Assembly (NCBI RefSeq): GCF_028554725.1
Contig: NC_071669.1
Location: forward strand, 35,020,001 to 35,084,000
Direction: 5' to 3'
From: Zeugodacus cucurbitae
Taxonomy: Eukaryota > Arthropoda > Insecta > Diptera > Tephritidae
DNA length: 64,000 nucleotides
Below are positions 48,401-59,904 of this stretch, piece by piece. The first letter of the stretch is position 1, and every line of letters begins with the position of its first letter. The notes below the pieces were generated by a model that was given only the letters and a program-made list of their open reading frames with translations, was not told where the DNA came from and ran no database searches. The position numbers and the translations under genes are program-made.

Positions 48401-48640
48401 GTCAATGAGGAAAACACTTAACACATTAGAAAAATATTAATTAAGTACTGGCATTGAACAGTGTTGAATTAACGGATGAAAAAGTAATGCCAAAAATGGT
48501 GTTAACAAATGGCGCTATGATTCGACATGAATGCTTAAGCGAAATAAAATGCATTGAATCCACTGAATTATATTAAGTTCTCGAATAAAGAAAGTGCATT
48601 TGCTAAAATGATTAACATAACTCGATCACTAAATCTAATC
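45495..48640. other. Unassigned DNA, several overlapping small open frames
   Basis: Frames of 60 to 99 codons cluster at 46427-47165 and 47377-47912 on both strands in locally GC-richer sequence. None shows a recognisable domain, and I cannot show splice structure. A host exon here is possible but unsupported. No transposon ends seen. Confidence 0.35.
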
Positions 48641-50768
48641 AATTTTGAAATATACGTGAAGGCAAAAGCGTTATAGAAGGCGTGGTCGGGATGTGCAACC
48701 GACTCGATAGCAAGTCCAACCTGAAGGGAGAGGAGGAGAGAGGAGTTTCAATCGGCGAATTAAGATGGAGGGCTACATCCTCTAGATTAAGTACCTCTTT
48801 GTACTCAAGGGTTGGAAAGATGGCATGGAGCATTCGCTTGAGAAAGATGAAGTGGAGAAGAATCCCAGCGCTCTGAGAGCACAAAACTGGGAGCAGTGGT
48901 CTCTTCAGGTGAACCTCCACAAGAGTAATATCGAATCAGCCAAGTTTTTCTCAACTTAGAGAAGGGCGGCTTCGACGTTCAAGGTAGCAATAGGTAGCAT
49001 CGAGTAACGTGGTCTCTGAGCTAAGGACAAAAAATATACATCATACCCCCCGAGCATAGTGTATTCTCATGCTGACCTCAATCTCTCCACAGATAACTTG
49101 ACTGTAAAGTGTTGCGGCTGTAATGTGTATCAAGGATGAGCTGATACTGCTTACATATACAGTAGTTTTCCGAAATAACGAATATATTCGTTTTAACGCA
49201 AACCGCTTATAACGAACAAGCAAATTTGTTACATTGAGTACCTTAAATAACGAACATCGGGGATTTGTAAGTACTCGGTTTAACGAACAGCATGAAGAAG
49301 ACATATGAAGAAAGAGAAAAAAATCAAATAATATCGAACAAGAATTAAAAATATAGCTTGAAAAAAAAGCTTAAGATTACTGATCAGTACCAAATAGTAG
49401 AATAAGGGTTAGAATTGGTCCATTTTGGAAGAAATTAGCTGATTTGAATTGCTTTGTTATGGATTTTCATTTTTTAACAAATAATTAATAAAACAATTTA
49501 TTAAACTGAAATTTACGGATATTTAACTGATTTTTTTTGAAAAACATACATCTAAGTGAGTACTCGAATTAACGAAAAATTCGATATAACGAACAGGCCT
49601 GACAATTAATGTGTTCGTTATTTCCGAAAACCACTGTATTTATATGCCACAAGATAACGAGGCACCAATACCCGGTGCTCCATACCCCGGTGGCTACAAC
49701 CAGTAAAAGGTAGCCTCAGACCCCAGCTTAAATCAAAGAAGTGAGTTAAATTCATCTTACAGAGTAGTTTTACGATAGCCAATAGAGGTGAAAAAAATGT
49801 CCTAAACATTACTCTCTATGCCTGTAGAGGTGCAATGGTCCGTATGTACATCTTCTCCACTAGGTTGGGTTAGGTTATGTGGTTGTCAAAACGACGCACT
49901 TGGTCCTTTTGGAGGCCGATTGTGACACCATGTAATGCTATTCAACTTCTCCACTAGATCGAGAACAAAAATTTGAGATGAGGCTAGGAGAAATACCGGA
50001 AATCCAAATTCTACAGATAGATTCTACTGTGCAAGAGACTTAGGCCTTACGCGTTTAACTCACATAAAGAGCTAGAGGAGGTGTGAATTTATTCACAAAT
50101 GCTCTTAACAAGGCCTTTCATTACGCATGTCCTAAGTTGCGGCTGGAACACAATACGATGTCCCTTGGTGGAACAAAGAACTAGGGTCTTACAGTCGGAA
50201 GTTAGGAGATATGTTCTGCTAGGCTAGCAGAAATCTGGTGCACATGATCAAACATCAGTTCTGGAAAAGCTTTTGTAGCAGTTTTGTAAAGACCAATGAG
50301 GTGGTGAAACTCAGGAAGCTATTATCCAAGTCAGGTCTTCTCAAGATTGACGTGAAGTGGTCGGACAACTGTAAGCACTCACTAGAAGACCTAGTCACAG
50401 TGCACTTCCGGGGTTGTAAGAACGCTGTCAGTCATGGATGTGCAGGGAGAAGTGCTTTGAGCTTGTCTGAACACATTATTATGGAGAACAAAATATAATA
50501 GGCAATTCGATCCTTCAACAAATTAAAATTTCCCGATTAGGATGGAATCATTCCAGCCAAGCTACAAAACGCACCCGACTAGTTGTGCCGTAGTTAAAAA
50601 CGATGTTTCAAGGATACTCAAAGTAAAGCTAGTGTATTGTTCATACCGAAGGCAAACCCAACCCAACTTACTCGAAGGATACTGGTCTATAAACCCAGAA
50701 AAAGTTAGAGAAAATCATAAATGTGCATATGAGTTTTCGGAAAATAAATGTGTTTTCGAAGTTTTCTG
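48641..50768 (+). mobile_element. LOA/R1/Jockey-group non-LTR retrotransposon remnant
   Basis: Plus-strand traces follow ORF2 order. QVNLHKSNIESAKFFSNL at about 48905 is an endonuclease start. LNLSTDNLTVKC lies near 49085-49120. After a pogo-like insertion, YMPQDNEAPIPG follows near 49640. Next is KAFHYACPKLRL near 50110, then TNEVVKLRKLLSKSGLLKI (about 50300) leading into the RT domain. The RT start is traced by GWNHSSQA and VYCSYRRQTQPN near 50545-50670. Stops and frameshifts are everywhere. The catalytic RT core is missing to the right, where Helitron sequence begins. Clade assignment is by resemblance only. Confidence 0.6.
49160..49636. mobile_element. pogo-like MITE, 477 bp, inserted in the retrotransposon remnant
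   Basis: Ends CAGTAGTTTTCCGAAATAAC (left) and CAGTGGTTTTCGGAAATAAC (right, minus strand) form terminal inverted repeats of at least 23 bp with two mismatches, bordered by TA on both sides (49158-49159, 49637-49638). Subterminal TAACGAA motifs recur in both halves. The body is AT-rich with no transposase. It separates the two halves of the endonuclease of the host retrotransposon. Confidence 0.8.
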
Positions 50769-50774
50769 AAATTG

Positions 50775-51980
50775 TTATTTGCCATTAGTAGAACAGTTTC
50801 TAAAAGCATGTAAAATTGGTTTAAATAAATACACTTTAAGATTGCGAAGCATAGTAATGACGGATCCAACTTTGAGACGAAAATGATGCAGCGGCATGCC
50901 AGGCAAATCCAAAGGACTTAGGATTTCAACTGGATAATTCACGGCTTTGTGCTCATTCTCAACACGAATTTCCCGGAATTTGACTTGAATGGTATAGTTT
51001 AAGTCATCAACATCGGTATTTTTGACAGCTAAAATTGTGCGTGCACTCAACCTCTCGTAGTTACGATAATTTTAGCCATTGTTCAGAGAAACATTCGCGA
51101 TGAGTTCATCTTTCGTTGAAGAGAATTGACAAATTGCAGGTGGAATTGATATCAAACCTTTGGAAGTATCAACCGGAATTTGTCCATATCCAATTCTTAG
51201 CAGTTCTTCTGCGGTGCTATACTGTTGCAGGTACAATCGTATATTCATAGTCAATCGTATGATTTTCACGTACCGCCACAAATACGATGACTTGAGACAT
51301 GAGTTCAATTCATCCGCCGCTGTTGATTTCGAAATAACAGGAAGTGTTTGTCAAAAATAGCCTGATAACAGGAGCATTACGCCACCAAAGCGAAGATTAT
51401 TATAACACAGGCCTTGCAATGTTCTGTCAAGTGCTTCTAGAGAATTGAACTCATCTCATACTATCAGTTTACCATTCTTCAACACTTTTGCCATAGATAA
51501 TTGCGTTGTAAACGGTTGTTTCATTGATTTGCATGTTTAACGCAAACTTCAATGTTCCGTTCTTCCTACTTCTATTAGGTTGCAGCAATTCCAGTAGATA
51601 CGAGAGCAGATGCAATGACATTTTGAGATCGAGTTGTTGCCAAAATCAATGATATCAGTAACGTTTTCCCTGTTCCGCCGGGCGCATCAAGAAAAAATAG
51701 TCCACTATTTTCATCATTGACTGCCTTTACCAATTCTTCATAGTCACTCTTTTGCCGCTCATTCCATAATGGAACATTTCTTGATATTTGTTGTTCCAAA
51801 GTTCTGTCGTATACACGCTCATATTCCTATGTACGATTTATATTACATTAACGTTTTGACTATTTGGCGCTGTTATATGAATTTCAGTCAATAGTTTCCC
51901 ACTCATAATCAAACACAAATCTTCAATCAATTCTCTGTTGTCACTTGCTACTTTCCGACTTTTCCGAATTATTATTTTTT
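50775..51980 (-). pseudogene. Helitron Pif1-like helicase, broken
   Basis: The helicase half of a Helitron Rep/helicase protein, which unwinds DNA in rolling-circle transposition. In order on the minus strand: MSGKLLTEIHITAPN (about 51915), NVPLWNERQKSDYEELV, Walker A in LFFLDAPGGTGKT (about 51680), VSTGIAAT, a Walker B region reading V-stop-DEFNSLEALDRTLQ (about 51460), QTLPVISKSTAADELNS (about 51340), LKSSYLWRYVKIIRLTMN, and near the C-terminus ERLSARTILAVKNTDVDDL and DLPGMPLHHFRLKVGSVI (about 50890). At least one frameshift and several stops break it. The Rep nuclease domain and Helitron termini were not found. Confidence 0.85.
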
Positions 51981-52139
51981 TTAATAGATATATTAGAAAA
52001 AACTTAGCATGGAAAAAAGTCCCTTTTTGGAATTTTACAATTTTATTAATTCAAATAAAATACAATTATTAAAATATTTCAATAAACCTTCAAAACATTT
52101 CTTAACAAAATAACAATATTTATGTTGTATTCTAGCAAT
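51981..52139. other. Unassigned AT-rich spacer
   Basis: AT-rich stretch with no recognised motif. Any Helitron Rep sequence that was here is not detectable by eye. Confidence 0.4.
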
Positions 52140-52450
52140 ATTTCCATATTTGTTTACTTTTGAAACCTCCCCTGTACTTCCGTACATTTCAAGATTAAAA
52201 TTAGCCAAATCGGTTCTGCTTTAAGCGATACTAAAGAACAACAAATTATTTACATATACAAACATATGTATGTATGTACATATTATTTAGAAAGCGTTTG
52301 TAGGGGAAAAGAAAAGGGCTTTTCTTAGGGTTTTCCCGACAATTCTAAGTTTTCTCACCTTTCAAACCTTCCCTAGATCTATCGGTTCATCCGCTCTCGA
52401 GTTTTAGCGAGACTAACGAACAGCAATATGTATATAGCTAAATGAAGAAC
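52140..52450 (+). repeat. Interspersed repeat ending in the AGCGAGACTAACGAACAGCA block
   Basis: AAAATTAGCCAAATCGGTTC with CGATACTAAAGAACAACAAAT (52203-52246) is followed by a second, clearer version: CATCCGCTCTCGAGTTTTAG then CGAGACTAACGAACAGCAAT (52388-52428). I recognise this as a repeat tail common in Diptera and probably of non-LTR origin. It seems to be present as two diverged tandem tails. Confidence 0.5.
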
Positions 52451-54237
52451 CGCTCCACCAATTTTGTTCAAACTTCACATAAACCATCTATTCAATAGTC
52501 TGAACAAAGCCTAAATATTTGGTTTGAATCGGTGAGCACGTTCTTAAGTTATAAAATTACAAAAAAAATGCCTTTGCCATTTTCCATCCGTAGCACCAGG
52601 GTGTCAAAAAAAAAAATATACACCAAATTTTATTGAAGTTGGTAAAGTAGTTAGTGAGATATGGTTTTTTTCTAATTAAAATATCATGGTTCTACAATAA
52701 TGAGTAAAATTAATATTTTAATCATAAAGATTTCGGTTGATATACTAAAACAAATATAAACGTTATATTGTCTAGGTAAGGACTTACCAGAACCTCCACA
52801 TGGAAATGCGTTCCTTAGCAGGGCTTCGCTCTTAAAACAATGAGTTCCCTCCACATGCATACTTCCGTATACTTGTATGTATGGTGTGTATCCATTACTG
52901 TTTGCCAGGTCTGCAAAGTTGCGACTGCGACAGAAAGACTGAAGTGAAACGCAGTTTGCGCGTTGACATCGCCATCAAAAACGTTTGACGTTGTTTTTGA
53001 TTGACAGGAAACTCATAAATAATTCATGTCATTAAATCATGTTACATTTTTTACCTATGTACGTCCAACCACTTCGTCGTCTTCTTTAACTTACACTTTT
53101 TCCCACACCGCCGGCTGCTCCTACACACTAAATAAATATGATTTTTTCCAAGCGATTCTTATCATTGGCAGAGGTTCTCAAAACCACAATGGACCACGTT
53201 TTGCCACAATACAATACTAGAAATTATTGTTCTTTTATTAGTATACATACATATAAAAGAATGTATGTGTATCAAGTGTGTACATATGTACATATATAGC
53301 TGGCACACAATAGGTGGATATCTTGAACCCTCATATTTACTTCATGCAGAACAGTACAAATGTTTATATATGAATGTGTATCCCAAACAGTCCTAGTAGC
53401 AGCAACTACTGAGCTACATTGGACGATATTTATACAAATATGTCGTCTGTAGCATATTCTGAACACCTTCCGGACATTTAGAATCACTTACATTTAAAAG
53501 ATGGCATTTTTCGGCCATCAATGGGCAGTTGGGTAAAAACATAGCGAAACGAGTTGTATGAATCAATTAAATAGCCAGGTCATTCATAGAACTTTATTGT
53601 TGCGTTGGATCGCTCTTTCACAATGAGTAACACCTTGCATTATCTTATTATTATGCAATTAAAATTAATAATTGAATAATTGAGTTATTTTTTACTCATG
53701 ATATATCAAGATGTCACACTGCTCGCTCAAGCTATTCGAGACGCTATAAGAACTTACGGTTATTATTCGATTTTGGGGTTTTGAAAATGTACGAGTACTG
53801 CATACGAATAATGTATACCACGACCTGTGCAATTTTCAAAAGTATAGAGTAGCTGGGAACAAAGTCTGTGATACAATCACTTAAAGGCATTTTACCGTAC
53901 TTGCTCTATCTAACTTCACCAAATTTAACTATTCTAACGTTATTTCTTTGTATTTCTTTGAGGATTGTCCCAAATTTTTAAGATTGGAGAATCAGGGCTT
54001 AATATGAACATTGGAACCAGTAATTTTTCTTCTATAACATACTATTTAGTTTGGACAGGTACACAAAAAATTATAAGTTTGCAACTTTAATATTTTCACT
54101 TCGAACGATTTTGTGAGGATTGTGGTTAGACGTTCATCAACTGGGATGAAAGCCAAAACTCGGCGAATAGGTTTATCTCACCACAAATCCTACCCCAAAT
54201 TTGAGCTCTTTTATATAACCGCTGTAGTAGATTTCAA
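52451..54237. other. Unassigned non-coding DNA
   Basis: Sequence near 52590-52670 (CACCAGGGTGTCAAAA and GTGAGATATGGTTTTT) resembles the middle of the GAGAGTATA repeat. Otherwise nothing is recognised. Confidence 0.35.
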
Positions 54238-54442
54238 ACCACCTTCTTCCGTCATAGTCCCGTCCATCATCCGAGCCTCTGTTTGATTTTTCATTGGGGC
54301 AGGTTTTTTATATGGTCGGTCTCAAACCCCACGCACAATCGCGGCAGAGGGCTTCGCCTTCTCGCTTTAGCTCGCCTCCAAACGCATGTCTGTTGGCTAC
54401 CCAGAGGATACTTGTCCTGAAACCGGAAGTCGTGAGCTGTAA
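54238..54442 (-). repeat. RTE-like element, 5' fragment
   Basis: On the minus strand, CAGCTCACGACTTCCGGTTT, then AAGTATCCTCTGGGTAGCCA, then GGAGGCGAGCTAAAG, then CAATGAAAAATC, match 58075-58225 at about 85 percent by eye. It is therefore the 5' untranslated/leader region of the family found at 19, 42 and 58 kb, standing alone. The small plus-strand frame over it (54294-54542) is not a gene. Confidence 0.7.
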
Positions 54443-57000
54443 TAGCATAAAGTCAATGAATAATAGGAATGATGCTCTAGTAATAAAAAGTCATCTAAAT
54501 CATAAAAGTGACTTCATAGTAATCATATGTAATGCATATTAAGATAGCACGAACATCTGGTAGCTGTGACGAAAATATGATTGCAAACGTAACCTTGTCA
54601 AGAGTTTCACTATTCACTGAGGCAAGGCGAAAGCAGTCCAAGATGGGATGTCGCTGCTTCTAGTTTCGTTTAGAAAAATGGGCCATCGACGGTGAACATT
54701 TATTTGATAGAGTTTGCTAACTGAAAAATCGGAAGTGAAAGTCCAATGAAATAAAATTTCAAAAGGTAGAAGAGAAGTATTGGGTCATGCGGTCGTATTA
54801 AGGAATGGTAATAATGCTTGGTTTTAGAAAGTTCCTTGGTTATATTTGAATTGCTGTCGAATCGTCGATTGGTTCGGGTCTATCGGGTCAGGCGAGCAGT
54901 AGGTGTCTAGCGTTAATTAAATCACATACCACATACCACATCCTAATTTATTTTATTTTTCAACACTGTACCTATCTTTATCACATTTTATTAAATTTTT
55001 AAGAGAATAAATTTCAATGTTCGAGTTTGCGCGAGCTCTATCCTGAAAAAAATCATTAATATTAGAATGTGAAAATAAAAAATGTGTTCATACAATTTGT
55101 TTCAAAATAATGTCCCATCATTTTCTGAATTATGACAATCTCTGCACTTGACTGCTTCCACACTTTTTCATTTAAATTTGCATTACAGAGAAAAGTCTAA
55201 ACTAAAAAAAACGTTGATATGAAAAATCTGGAAAAATGTTGCAAACACTTTTTAAACTTGAAAGCAAACAAGTTTTCCATGAATATGATTATGCAAAATA
55301 AGCGTCTGGCCATACGCCTGTAATGCTTTGCGAGCCGACTCGACAGCAGTCCGAAGTCCGCTTCTATTAAGCCGACGCGGCCGAATCAAGCATACATACA
55401 AACATACTATGCAATCCTCGGCCACGTTGTACAATAATACTTTTACGCAATTATAATTTATTTCACTTCTTTACGAATTGTAACCCCCTCCAACAACCCA
55501 CGCATAATTAAGTCCCCTCTACCGTAAAGCGAGGACCACTTTACTCTGAAGAAATTTGCCTTTAATTCCTCTATACACTTGATGTTAGTTATCAGTATTT
55601 AAGAAGAAGCATGAATCACATACATATGTTGTTGAAGAAGTTTGATAGTTCTAAATGCCTTTAATAACAAGTAAAATAATTAATTAATATGCATATGTAT
55701 TTGCATGTATGTTTCATTTCGATGATTAAAATTGTTTTCCTATTTTCATTTTCTAACTATTCTAAATTATCTGGCCTATACCTTCACATTTCTTGTTCAC
55801 ATTCATTTGTACGAAATTTTTTTCAGGTTTTTACTCTGTAATTCAGCGTCGGGATTTCATCACAGCAGGACACTTTTAATTTCTTCGTTCTTCTTCTTTG
55901 CTTTAATGCTTTTAATAAGATTTGAAAACTTTTCTATTTTGTTGCATATTTTATTTTTGTTTCCTTTTTTTCTTTGTTTTAAAAGGATTTGCTTGGTCCG
56001 CATTTATTTGCATATTCCCTCACCAATAGTAGCCGACAAACTTTTTATTTCTTTGGTAGCACTTGAAAAAATCATTTGCGGAATTCCTTTCATTTTGTTC
56101 ATTAGGAGTTTCTTGTGGTAATAATTTATTTTTCACCACTTGTCACTCCGGCTGGATTCGGTAGCATAGCTGTGGTTTCGTATTAATTAATAATTCTCTT
56201 ATGACCAAAGTGGAAAGCAGTATATATATTTTGTTATTTAAACGTTATTATTTATTACTTTAAACTGAAATTGTAGAATGATATTAGGTGTTACAGTGTT
56301 TTGGGTGCTTCATTATTGTGTGCTCATTCTTGTTTTCAGAAGAGAAAGCTATAACCTTAGTTTTAATATCAACCATATACAACACTTTCAGAGGAGTTAT
56401 TACAGCAAAGATACATATGTACGTGTTAGTAGGACAGTTTGAAGTAGTAGTAATGGCCAAGGCGTCATTGTGTATATTCCTTAATGACGCATAATTGACA
56501 TGTTTGGAGTATGTCATCAACAATTGACAGATTTTAACTCAGAACATTATTAATGTATGGATCAATACCTTTCATTGATTCTATAACAAAAAGGAAAGGA
56601 TCGGCTGATGTAATGCATACCCATATTGAAAAATTTAATATAATTCTGGAAAATCGAGTATATTTTGGGAAGTAAATAGTTACCAAACCCATAGATCCAA
56701 CCTACTAAATATGTATAACAAGTAAGAGGGCGTCTAATTGCCATAGTTATTGAGGTGGTCATATTCATTAAATAAGTCTCTGCAAAGTTATAATTCTTTT
56801 TCACTAAGGCTGTTACGTGTGGCTAGAGGAGGGCCTGACTTATTTTACTGATTTAATTAAAAAGTAAATTAAATCATTAAACTTCCACCAAATTTTGTTA
56901 AGATATTGCAAAAATTAAAAATTAATTTCTATAAATTGCAAGGTATTAATCGCCACTTACGATTATTTTTGTTTTTAATGTTAAAATAGTGAAATATCTT
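54443..57000. other. Unassigned non-coding DNA
   Basis: The 129-codon plus frame at 55732-56121 is T-rich and hydrophobic with no recognisable domain, as expected by chance in AT-rich DNA. A 60-codon minus frame at 55434-55252 lies in a GC-rich island and is also unassigned. Confidence 0.35.
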
Positions 57001-57009
57001 CATTTCAAA

Positions 57010-57720
57010 TCTGTTTATTTATCATAACCTCAAATAAAATAATTCATTTAAAATGTGTGTTTCAAGTAAGATTGTAAACAAAGTAATTTTGAAAGCTTTT
57101 TGGATGTTAATCTGCTTCAGTTTTCCGATGCTATTGCCACTGCTTTAAAAAATAGATAATGCGCAGGTGCTGATGTACCAATCATGTGCGAATATTTGTG
57201 AGAAAGCAGATAAAGTATAGGATAAACAGTCTTCATTTCTTCTTCAAATAAAATCATAGCTAGTCTTGAGAAAATGTATCATGTTTTTTCCTTTGCCTTT
57301 TGCTATGTAATAATGGTTTATGAAAGGTCCATAGGTCAAAATCATTTTCCAAAACTGCATTTGATATTTCGCTTCACTTTCGTCCACATCCTGCAATTCA
57401 TTTCTCAAAAACCGCATTGTTCAATCAAGAGCTTTAGGATCTGCAAATGTATTTTTTTAACCGCGGTTCGAGTATAGTTCAAGCTGCTCCCAAAAAGAAG
57501 TGTTCAATTGTCCCAAAATGCTGATCAAACTGTTTCAACAGAACTTCCAATGAACATTTGCAAACAGGTTTTGATAATTGCGCGGCCGCAACCATTGAAT
57601 TTTTTGTCTCAGAGTCGGATAGTATTTGCCTCTACACTGTCATTGCCTCTAATGGTCTTAATAAAGCAACAACTTCGATTAACTTATCTTTGTCTTTTGA
57701 TGTAATCATCGTTTTATCAA
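57010..57720 (-). pseudogene. hAT transposase remnant (ZBED-like)
   Basis: Minus-strand reading starts near 57710 with SKDKDKLIEVVALLRPLEAM and TV, the conserved L-x-x-LL-x-PFE-x-AT block of hAT transposases. After a stop, PVCKCSLEVLLKQFDQHFGT leads into IEH, and in another frame NTFADPKALD (the TFLDPRFK block) and MRFLRNELQDVDESE follow. This is the middle part of the protein between the BED finger and the C-terminal dimerisation domain, neither of which I can read. Stops and shifts occur throughout. No terminal repeats were identified. Confidence 0.6.
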
Positions 57721-58029
57721 GTTAATTTTATACTTAAGCCATCATTAATTCCGCAGTAACCAACACAACTAAACCGCCGCCGAAAAACTGCCAAAGAGCG
57801 TTACTACGCAAATAAATTTACAATCAAGGAGCAGAAGCTTGAGGAAAAAATAAAGTTTATCAACTTGTACTCCAAACCATAAGAGATATAGAAAACGAAA
57901 TATTGGCTATTTTGAAAAGGTCTTTGTGAAGGTAATAGGCTTTAGTTATTTAATCGTATGTATATATAATAGGAGGATGGTATCATGTGTAGAAGTTCAC
58001 GTAAGTGAGGAAAGTTTTTGATTGTCATT
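57721..58029. other. Unassigned spacer
   Basis: A plus-strand reading near 57800-57880 (QEQKLEEKIKFINLYSKP) looks weakly protein-like but is too short to assign. Confidence 0.3.
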
Positions 58030-59010
58030 CACTTGGGAGTGGCCAGAAACGATTCTTCTCCACATGGTTCAAGCAGCTCACGACTTCCGGTTTTAGACCA
58101 AGTATCCTCTGGGTAGCCAACAAACATCCGTTTGGAGGCGAGCTAAAGGGAGAAGGCGAACCCGCTTTGCGGTTGTGCGTAGGGTTTGGGACCCACCACA
58201 TAAAAACGAAGTACCAATGAAAAATCGACGAAAGCCTCGGAAGAGAAACCCCCATTTTGATGACGACCCCTGCAAACGTTTTAAGGGTTATGATTTGAGC
58301 GCATGCACTTGTAATGTCCGGAGCCTTAATTGGGAAGGTGCCTCTGCCCAGCTGGTTGATGTCCTCATACGACTAAAGGCTGACATCACCGCCACAAGGA
58401 AGGTTCGACGTCGAAAAGCTGCAATCGCAACAGACAGCTAAGAAATACTTTACTCAACTTGCACTCTTGCTCTATCGAGCAAGACTGTGTGAGTGACTAA
58501 AGCCCACCGTCAACAAACTGATTGGACCTCATCAAACAGTCAGCACATTCCCGTCTTGGCTCCCACGTCACTCTTGACAGTCATAACTTTGAAGTCGTAG
58601 ATAATTTCGTATACCTGGAAACCAGCATCAACAATACCAACAATGTCAGCCTCGAAATCCATCCCAGAATCCAATCCCAGGAGCTACTTTGGACTGAGTA
58701 GGCAATTGAAAAGAAAAGTCCTCTTTCGAGTTATACGACGACATTGACATAGTTCAGCGAATAAAAAGACAGCGGCTACGTTGGCTAGGTCATGCTGTCC
58801 GAATGGACGAAAACACTCCAGCCCAAAAAGTGTTCGATGCAGTACCCGCCGGAGGAAGCCGGATCCACTTCGTTGGAAGGACCAGGTGGAGAGTGACCTG
58901 GTTACACTTGGGATCTCCAACTGGCGCCGGACAGCGAGGGAAAAAGAGGAGTGGCGCGCTATCATCGATTCGGTTATGGCCGGCTAAACGGTTTCCACGC
59001 CAATCACATA
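58030..59010 (+). mobile_element. RTE-like element, internally deleted copy
   Basis: The 5' leader (58070-58270) matches the fragment at 54.3 kb. The start of ORF2 follows: GYDLSACTCNVRSLNWEGAS (near 58288), the TWNVRTLN-type endonuclease start. Most of the endonuclease and RT is missing. From 58502 come PTVNKLIGPHQ, then SAHSRLGSHVT, EVVDNFVYLETSINNTNNV, then, after frameshifts, KRQRLRWLGHAVRMDENTPA and LVTLGISNWRRTA. The 3' end has CCAATCACATAAATACATAC. It supplies both ends of the family, which the 19- and 42-kb copies do not. Confidence 0.8.
58288..58990 (+). pseudogene. RTE-like ORF2 relic (endonuclease start joined to C-terminal pieces)
   Basis: The open part 58175-58441 carries CTCNVRSLNWEGASAQLVDV, equivalent to the APE endonuclease N-terminus with its catalytic Asn. 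The C-terminal part is in several frames, with VESDLVTLGISNWRRTAREK ending DSVMAG at 58987. No RT motif with catalytic aspartates survives. The PAGGSR stretch agrees with the 42-kb copy rather than the 19-kb copy, which helps to polarise the differences between those two. Confidence 0.75.
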
Positions 59011-59613
59011 AATACATACATATGTACATAATACAAATTAATTTTTGATACCCTTTTATGTGTGAATAGCAATTTAAATGAATTTTTGGTACGTTTTTAT
59101 AGTTTTAAGATAATTAATAATTTCTGAAGTTTTTATTGTGCTTCATTCATATACTGAATTTAATAAAGAAATTTGGAATAAAAAGAATTTATGTTTTATT
59201 TAGATTTCATGTTTTTATTAATAGTATAGTTAGTTGTTCTCGTCGCAAACGTATGGCAATATCACGAAATAACAATATCGTAAAACAGCTGTTCATTTTT
59301 ACATGCATTTTATTTTACGACAGTCTTGCAAATACGAGTATGCGAGACCATTTTCAGTGGCAATCATGGCAAGTTTACGGAATTCACAATCAGCTGATTT
59401 TTCAAAGCGTTTATTTGATTTATAATATAAGATTAAAAGATAATTTGAGATAATATTAAAATATGTATATCTTATTAACTCAGTTTACATTTCACGATTT
59501 TGTTTCAGAAACCAACAGCACAAATATTTGATGCCACAGAGCGCTCATTTAACTGTTATTGCCAATTTGCCATGTTTATATAATTGCGACATTAAATGAG
59601 TACCACTATTAAG
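59011..59613. other. Unassigned spacer
   Basis: No recognised feature. A 105-codon plus frame at 59136-59453 has no domain. Confidence 0.4.
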
Positions 59614-59904
59614 TTATGGTGAATATTGAAATAATTCATCTCGTCTATTACTATTTGTTTGTTGATGGACTTCATGGGACTCATCTTGTAAACTGTTTTC
59701 TAAATCTTCATCTTGGTTCTATGTGTAGAAGAGTGTAATTTGTTGAAATTTCGATGCGATGCGGTCAAGTTTCCATAGTCATTAAAAGGTGCCACTAACC
59801 AGGGTAGCAGGGTAGGCTGAATCGCCCAAAATGAAAGCCTCAATTGGAAACAGCCTTTCTGAATCTGTCTGCGCTAGTGCAAATTTTGCAAATACTGAGA
59901 AATC
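59614..59904 (-). pseudogene. PIF/Harbinger-like transposase, C-terminal fragment
   Basis: Minus-strand translation gives LFPIEAFILGDSAYPATLV, the P-x-x-LLGDSAYPL block with a catalytic Asp of HARBI1-type nucleases, then after a frameshift APFNDYGNLTASHRNFNKLH, the ...T-x-x-RNFNK-LS-x-R block. Another shift leads to an acidic, polar tail, DEDLENSLQDESHEV, ending DELFQYSP and a stop at 59614-59616. The catalytic Glu segment after the RNFNK block appears deleted. No 3-bp target duplication or terminal repeats were identified. Confidence 0.65.

Noticed and set aside
49860..49930. Telomere-like GGTTAGGTTA run near 49861-49880
   Set aside because: Only three irregular units, in the middle of decayed retrotransposon sequence.
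55732..56121. 129-codon hydrophobic plus-strand frame resembling a membrane protein
   Set aside because: The DNA is T-rich; long runs of Phe, Leu and Ile codons arise from TTT/CTT/ATT composition. No conserved motif.
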